A stretch of 64,000 nt of DNA. Source: Nosema muscidifuracis. Lineage: Eukaryota; Microsporidia; Nosematidae. Every line of letters begins with the position of its first letter. The stretch's first letter is position 1. The stretch is from assembly GCA_028335825.1 (NCBI GenBank), contig JAIOKI010000007.1, positions 248,001 through 312,000 on the forward strand, given 5' to 3'. Below, one piece after another: positions 58,174 through 64,000 of this stretch. The notes under the pieces were generated by a model. That model was not told the DNA's origin, made no database searches, and was given only the letters and a program-made list of their open reading frames with translations. The position numbers and the translations under genes are program-made.

Positions 58174-59276
58174 GAATTGAAATATTACGTTAGTCCATAA
58201 TATCTCGTGCCATAAGTGTGCAGAGAAAGTAAAATAATAAGAAATAATGAATATAATCATTTACTTAGAGAGTTTTGCGAAAGAAATCTTGAAGATGATG
58301 ACTGAAAAAAATCAGAAGATAGTAGAATAATGGTTAAAGAAGATAATCAACTGAATTTGTTCAGTTTATTCACGACTTGAGCGAACACGTTGTCCAAAAG
58401 TTGTTATATTACAATATAAAATGGATGTTTAAGGTAAAAAGAATAAAAGAAACAATTGAAAGTGTAGTAAAATCGTGTAATAGATGTAACCTTAATATGA
58501 GAAATTATAAAAGAAATAAACCATCGGAACCTATTTACGCGTAAGAGGCGTTCGAAAAAATATTCATAGACATTTTTGGACCTTTTAGTTTAGAAGATTA
58601 TAAAGGAAATTTTACTAAGAACAGAGGATTTATATTAGTGATAGTAGATGTATATTCGAGATATACAAAGATATTTTTTAGTGAAAACTTCAACGGTAAA
58701 AAAATAATTGATTGCTTAGAAATTTGGTGTGAGAAGGTAGGAACACCTTCGAGTATTATTAGCGATAATGGAAAACAGTTTATACTAAAGAAGTAAAAAA
58801 TATTATGCAGAAAGAAATATGAATTCGATATTAGCACCCATATATCACCAAGTATCAAATGGGATAGTAGAAAGGATGAATCAATATGTGCCAGAGTTAT
58901 TAAGGATATATAAAGGAGAATACATCAGTAAGATAGTTTAGAAAATCGAACACAAGATAAATAATAATTATAACAGTGAACTAAAATGTTCACCCATTAA
59001 AATAGTTAAAAAAAGAAATTTTTATGACTCGTATAATAGGGAAGTCAATGTGGAGAGAAAGTTAGAAGAGTCGGAAAATAGTAGGTTAAAAGATAAAGAA
59101 CTCTTAGCGGTAGGAGATGAAATCTATTTAATGAACTTTAGTTGTGGAAAACTAGATCAGAAGTATGATGGACCTTACAGAGTAGAGGAAGTAGGTAAAA
59201 AGGGATTTGGATAAAGTTGTATGGAGCCAATCAGTGGTTTCATGTCAATCAATTAAAATTTTGAGGAGAGGTAGAA

Positions 59277-59555
59277 TGTCATAGCACGAGGCTATGACAT
59301 GTATGTTAAATTTTTATTTCTTTTTTAAATATTCCACACCGTGTTTTCAAAAAATTAAATAAATATAAAATTTTTAAAAAAAAAAGAAGGGGGAAAATGA
59401 ATTATAACAATTTAAATATTAGTAGAAACTGGACCAGCGCCGGAATAGATACAGCGCAGAGTAGAGGTCACCAGAATGATAGTAAATAACAACATAAAAT
59501 AAATAATGTTTTAGAAACTTATTTTAAAAACGGGTCTATCCCCGTGGGCATGACA
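59277..59555 (+). repeat. 3' LTR of element B
   Basis: 279 bp, same ends. Its initial hairpin has the same stem but the loop reads ACGAG, the reverse complement of the 5' LTR loop (59280-59296). Confidence 0.9.
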
Positions 59556-60252
59556 ATATTTTAAAGATCAATATTTCACGAAATATTGTCAGAAGATACG
59601 ATAAATCACTAAATTTAACTTTTTAGTTTAAATAAGTGCCTAGATGTAATTTTGCTTTTAACGATGAATTTAAAAAATCTTGTTGAAATTGTATACATAC
59701 GTGTATAAAATATAAAGATGAATATTTGCATATTGAGGAGAATAAAGAGAATATTAGGTATTCAGAAAAGATCTATAATATAATGAGAATCTTATTGTGT
59801 ATTCTCACTGTATTAATGATGCTTTTATATACCAAGTCATACTTAGAATATGATAAAATTTAATGAATAATCCATATTTAAAAAAATTACCTACACTAGA
59901 GAATAGATTTATTGTCTAATGAATTTAAACATTACGATAATAAAAATACATTTATATACAATATTGACATGATACATTTGATTACAAAAATATCTTTGTA
60001 TTATCTCATAAAAATATTGCAATTATAAAGGAGAAGAGATAAAAGAAATAATGAGTTTAATATCATTAATAAAAATACCATGTCTTTATATTGATAGAAA
60101 ATATAAAATGGTTAATTTAAGAGCAAAAGAATTTAATAAATTCAGAAATATAACCGAACCTATTAAAAATAGTTTGTTATTTAAACATGATATTATAATG
60201 CATTTTCTTTAAAAGAAGATGTCGTACCTTTCAGATAAGTACAACTCTAATA

Positions 60253-60477
60253 TTGAAAAAACCGATTTGTGAAAAGATTTATTTAGTATTCTCTTCGTCG
60301 GTACTCCTTCAAACATGGGTTAAAAATATTAAAAATATTAAAAATATTTATATCCCAAAAAGGAAAATGTTTGGAAGATATCAAATATTTAAATTACCGA
60401 CCATTATATGTGGTTGCATACCACAGAAGAAAATCAAAATCTACAAGCATTATTACTTGATTACAGAGTATTTTTGA
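60253..60477 (+). CDS. Small hypothetical ORF (arm 2)
   Basis: Counterpart of the 97-codon frame in arm 1, here 74 codons, with an expanded KNIKNIKNI run from the AAAAATATT repeat. No domain recognised. Confidence 0.2.
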   Translation: MKKPICEKIYLVFSSSVLLQTWVKNIKNIKNIYIPKRKMFGRYQIFKLPTIICGCIPQKKIKIYKHYYLITEYF

Positions 60478-60876
60478 ACCATTATTTTTAAATTTTAAAT
60501 GATTCCACAGTTTGTTAATGTGGAATAGGGGTTATTTTTTATCGATATAAATGTCCTTGAAGATTTTTTTCAAAATTGTCAAGAATTCAGTGTAAAAGAA
60601 ATTGAAACTATTAGTCAAGCCTTTGAAGATTAAAATAGGATTTTTTAATCTAATCCTGTATTTTACACTTCATTCAAAGTAAGGGCTTAAAATTTTGCAT
60701 ATTTATATATTTTATTTAATATCAGTCATGTTATAATATTTTGACGTCTTTACATTAAGAAAATATTGACAGAGTTACTTCTCTCATCTTCATTTCTTGT
60801 ATATTTCGGGATTTTATGATATAATTGTTTTGAGATATTACATCATTCACAATAAATACACTTTAGTTTACAACTC

Positions 60877-61113
60877 TTGGAATTTTTATTGTCAATGAAG
60901 TTTCATCTACTAAAAGAAACTATTTTAAGATTTATTTATCCTACTAAAGATAGTGATTTATACAAAGATATTCTAATAAATATTCTATCGAATAAAGGAA
61001 AAGATAGAAATTTAATAATGAACGAAATTCTGTTCACCTTATGTTTAGTTGAAAGATCTAAAAATAATCTAAACCTCGATTTCGTTAATTTAAAATTAAT
61101 TGAAGAAAATTAA
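60877..61113 (+). CDS. Small hypothetical ORF, identical in both arms
   Basis: 78 codons, same protein as 31348-31584 in arm 1. The stop is followed by an open in-frame extension (SEYEYYKKLSQYIMKKNSYH) in this arm too. See the arm 1 entry. Confidence 0.3.
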   Translation: MEFLLSMKFHLLKETILRFIYPTKDSDLYKDILINILSNKGKDRNLIMNEILFTLCLVERSKNNLNLDFVNLKLIEEN

Positions 61114-61219
61114 ACTTCTGAATATGAATATTATAAAAAACTTTCTCAGTATATCATGAAGAAGAATAGTTATCACCATAAAACCATTTCAAGTATATAT
61201 TTTGAAATGTGTGATATGT

Positions 61220-62400
61220 ATGTCGAGTACCCTCTTATTATTGTTGAAAAATATTTAAAATATTTTACTCCATGCAGGAAGAAAGCAACTTTAGTAAAAA
61301 CATTATTGACATGGCGACAGTGACTAAATCAGTTAGACACTTTAAAGGGACTGACGACGAGAACGTCAATGCCTAGTTGAAAGAGGCCATGATGATTGCT
61401 ACTGTTAGTGGGATGTCCCAAGAAGACACCAAAAGAATCATTTTATTGTCGTTTTGAGACAAAGCTCTAATTTGGAGCACTAACTTTAATATAACACAGG
61501 GATTCAATTTTACCCTGGAATACCTTATCAATGCTTTAAAAACCAGATTTTCAACACAGAAGGCAGCTGATGAAATATTTAGCAAGTTTTTAGAAACAAA
61601 AATGACTACTACCTATGAGGATTTCATGAACTTACTTGGAGATGCTTCTATATTGGTAGAAAAAATTGTATAAATTGGTCTTCGCTTCTACGATTAGTCA
61701 TTACTAAGTCTCCAGGGGAGTTAAGAGAATTACTTTACCAATTTTCTCTTACCGCTGATGGTTAGGATTCTTTTTTAAAAAAAAGCAGAGGAATCCGCTT
61801 GGATGGCATTTCCGGAGAAAGCTATTAACCGAGTACAAAAAAGCACGAGTAGAAAGCCAAAGAACTTTAATACAGGGGAAGAAGACTATGCGTACTACAC
61901 GGGAATGGTAATCATTCAACTGATAAATGTTTTACGTTACAAAAGCTGAAGAAGTTAGGTTGGTCTGATAATAATAAAGCCATTAAAAAAAGTAAATGAA
62001 ATATCTGAAGAGCCGGAGGATGCGGAATTCATTTTAAACGACGAACTTAGTAAAAATTATTCAATTTACTCTTGTGTTGGAAATCTCTCTTATAAAAGCA
62101 ACTTTATATTACCATTAGTCATAGAAAAAACCGTCATAGGCGTTTAATAGACACAGGGACAGAGGTCTCCCTTATTAGTAAAATCATATTACCAACAGGA
62201 ATTAAAATTTTTCTATGCAAAGGTATAATAAGAGGGTACTCGACAATGTATACGAAGAGAAAACTTAGAAATAATTTTTCTGAAGATACAATGATGATAT
62301 TTAATTTCTTCAAAAGTGTAGAAAATAAATTAAAGAATACTTCTAATGACCTTATTATTTGCATAAAGGAATTCTTTTCTAAGATTTATCAAGAAAAAAA
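61220..62400 (+). mobile_element. Gag/protease-like LTR-element fossil (arm 2)
   Basis: Second copy of the fossil at 30060-31240, plus strand, with the same Gag-like and protease-like parts and the same flanking 21-bp inverted repeat (61221-61241 and 62225-62245). It is broken, somewhat more than in arm 1. Confidence 0.55.
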
Positions 62401-62834
62401 ATATCTCTAAATGTGGATATGATATTTTTTGTTATGAAATATAACTTAGAATATTTGATTAATTATAATTTGATTGAATCAAATCATGATTATAGACGAA
62501 ATATCAATTAAGCAATATATCTTAACTTTAACTATTTATTAATTAATTAAAAAACAGTATTCAATAATTTGTATCATAAATAATATCTTGAGATTTTTGT
62601 TGTATTTATTTTTTAATTCTCCATAAACAAAAATTAAACTTTAAATTTATGTGGTGGAAGAAAAAGACATATCCACGAAGGGTTAAAAATTATACAAGAA
62701 TTTAAATTTCAAAAAACTACAAAAAATAAAATAAGCCATTACCTATAACAAGCAGACAAAAATAAAAAGATTTATTGAGATAAGAGAGAAAAGCCACACA
62801 GCAAGTAAAAACTTCTACATCCAATATTATGTGA

Positions 62835-63005
62835 CACACACCAGCATACCATAAAGGCCTTGCTTGTAGGAAGATTGGGAACCCCTTAGGATTAATTAAA
62901 ATCCTTCAGTCATAATGACTGAGACCTGCGTTCAGCAGGATTTTGGGTTATCGCCTGGTTCAATACACCAATTAAGAACACAACTCAGTTCAGCGGAATG
63001 CTACG
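62835..63005 (-). ncRNA. Structured LINE 3'UTR module, LINE-B (arm 2)
   Basis: Same fold as at 29395-29560. Here hairpin 1 is the fully Watson-Crick CCTGC-TGAAC-GCAGG (arm 1 has a G-U pair), and the hairpin 3 loop differs (TTAATT against TTAACT), so changes fall in loops or keep pairing. Confidence 0.65.
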
Positions 63006-63089
63006 GCATAATATGCAGCTTTAAGCCAAACCCCTCCCATGTCAGAATTTGATTCTTTTGTTGCTAATAAATTAGCTACTTTTGTATCA

Positions 63090-63758
63090 GATTTTATTCT
63101 GATGAGACATGAAGTCTACTCTTTTGTTGTACAATGATATATCTTTGTACTATCATTTTATCAAGAAATTCTACTCTTGCAAGTAGAGCTTTTCTTCCTG
63201 TTGGTGAAGTCTTGATGTCATTTATATTACCAATGATCATCTTAACTTGTTCTATTTTTGTTAGAGTTAAAGAATTTAACTCTGGAATTTTGTTCTCATA
63301 AAGAGATCTTGTCTCAGATAAGGATGGACAATCTAACAGGAAATGTTCAAGATTTTCCTGTTCTCTATAATACTAAGGGATTCTACGAGCATTAGCTAAC
63401 GCAGAAGACCATCTAATTAAATTACACCTTATTTTAGTGTAATTCCTTATCTGTCTTTTATTTACTTGTGTTAGTATGTACTTGAGTTGAGACTCAAATA
63501 TACCATACTGTGCTGCTAGTGAGGATGCTATGGTAGTATTATAAGATCTCCTACCTTTCAATACCTCGATTATTCTTTGTTTGGCTACTTTGTAGTCAAT
63601 ACTTTCATAGTCGTGTCCGACATATCTTTTACACCACCGTCGAGTTCTTGAACTCCATGTAGTCTTTTTAGCTCTTGGAACTTGTTCTACAAATTCCGAG
63701 ATTATAGTTTTGTTGTGTTTCCACTTCCTTAATGCTCTAAAGCGATTTAGAGCTGCTG
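63090..63758 (-). pseudogene. LINE-B ORF2 C-terminal region, damaged (arm 2)
   Basis: Open from AALNRFRALRKWKHNKTIIS through RRWCKRYVGHDYESID and RRSYNTTIASSLAAQYG to ANARRIP, then a TAG where arm 1 has CAG. Just after it, 24 bp present in arm 1 are missing between short direct repeats (GAACA), which removes the first CxxC of the zinc finger. The upstream part shows what the arm 1 copy lacks and matches LINE-A ORF2 (AALSRYRAYNKWKHNKTIIS). Confidence 0.75.
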
Positions 63759-64000
63759 TAAATTTTCACTGGTTGTAGTAATACCCACATCTACTATTAA
63801 TATTTCCTTCTTCCTTCTGTCTATTAAAATAATATCTGTCCTAATTGCTGTGTCGACCCTAATCTCTACGTCTTTATTAGTATCGTATATATATCTTATA
63901 TTTACGTATTTCATTATTTATTTCCGGGCATTTCAAATTGTACAATTTTTACTTTTTTGTATCTCTTCTTTCCTCATATTCTCTTGCGTCATGTGTATAC
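63753..64000 (-). pseudogene. R4-like LINE endonuclease fragment fused to LINE-B
   Basis: The minus strand encodes DVEIRVDTAIRTDIILIDRR followed by KKEILIVDVGITTTSENLQQ, the RLE core of an R4/Dong-type LINE, closely related to 38857-39072. It ends at ACAGCAG, where LINE-B sequence takes over. Upstream (63890-64000) it is AT-rich with no clear frame before the window ends. Confidence 0.65.

Larger units (their letters stand above)
56457..59555 (+). mobile_element. LTR element B with both LTRs (Ty3/Gypsy-like)
   Basis: A 3.1 kb element with LTRs 56457-56738 and 59277-59555 (TGTCATAG...CATGACA). They are flanked by ATTTT and ATATT, a 5-bp target duplication with one change; arm 1 keeps the empty site at 32922-32926. 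A purine run GAGGAGAGGTAGAA precedes the 3' LTR. Parts recognised: Gag-like frame, CxxC-type knuckle, protease-like segment, integrase-like segment with DNGKQF and a C-terminal trace; no RT was recognised. The LTRs are visibly more diverged than those of element A (roughly 85-88% by eye), so it is older. It is broken, with several breaks. Confidence 0.85.
56240..63567. repeat. Arm 2 of the second large inverted repeat
   Basis: Reverse complement of 28831-36650. It contains LTR element B instead of element A, one copy instead of two of the LINE-B tail, the gag-like fossil and the small ORFs. It ends exactly where, in arm 1, LINE-A meets LINE-B. Confidence 0.85.
62750..63758 (-). mobile_element. 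LINE-B, 5'-truncated copy (arm 2)
   Basis: The minus-strand LINE-B runs from the chimeric junction near 63758 through the ORF2 C-terminus and the structured 3'UTR to the T-rich tail near 62755. It extends 195 bp further upstream than the arm 1 copy. Confidence 0.8.

Overview
The window is AT-rich nuclear DNA of a microsporidian, most likely of the Nosema/Vairimorpha group. The evidence is two very short rRNA units. The SSU is about 1.24 kb and opens with CACCAGGTTGATTCTGCC. The 5.8S-like segment is fused to the LSU with no ITS2, a microsporidian hallmark. The order is SSU-ITS-LSU, as in the Vairimorpha/N. ceranae/N. apis side of the group and not the inverted order of N. bombycis. I found no convincing host protein gene in 64 kb. 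Everything else recognisable is rDNA, LINEs, LTR-element fossils and DNA-transposon remains.

Layout. (1) 1-22596 is a head-to-head rDNA palindrome. One LSU/ITS/SSU unit lies on the minus strand (about 798-4673) and its mirror on the plus strand (18484-22510). They are joined by spacer arms that stay homologous out to 5955/17202, around a unique, decayed 11 kb centre. Each arm holds a GC-richer block of about 200 bp that is far better conserved than the spacer around it. (2) Downstream of each LSU, at what looks like the same rDNA base, begins a 5'-truncated LINE in the sense of rRNA transcription. On the right it is followed head to tail by a nearly complete two-ORF APE-type LINE (LINE-A, to 28830), then by a truncated relative (LINE-B, to about 29710). 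On the left LINE-B is followed by a piece of LINE ORF1 running off the window. (3) 28831-36650 and 56240-63567 are arms of a second large inverted repeat. They carry LINE-B, a gag/protease-like fossil and a few small ORFs. One arm contains a Ty3/Gypsy element with LTRs (32990-36514). The other contains a different LTR element (56457-59555). Each arm is the empty site for the other's insertion. (4) The 19.6 kb between those arms holds a broken RLE-type LINE of the R4/Dong kind, a Merlin-like DNA transposon remnant (a second copy lies at 8.1-8.9 kb), and several strongly decayed Gypsy-type pol fossils. (5) The right edge is an R4-like endonuclease fragment fused to LINE-B.

The most interesting signal is a compact RNA fold in the 3'UTR of both LINE families. 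It has an outer stem and three hairpins. The stem sequences differ between families while pairing is kept, and the fold is seen in four copies. It is a good candidate for the RNA that the LINE reverse transcriptase recognises. Together with the repeated landing of LINEs at one point past the LSU, it suggests an rDNA-end-targeted LINE system.
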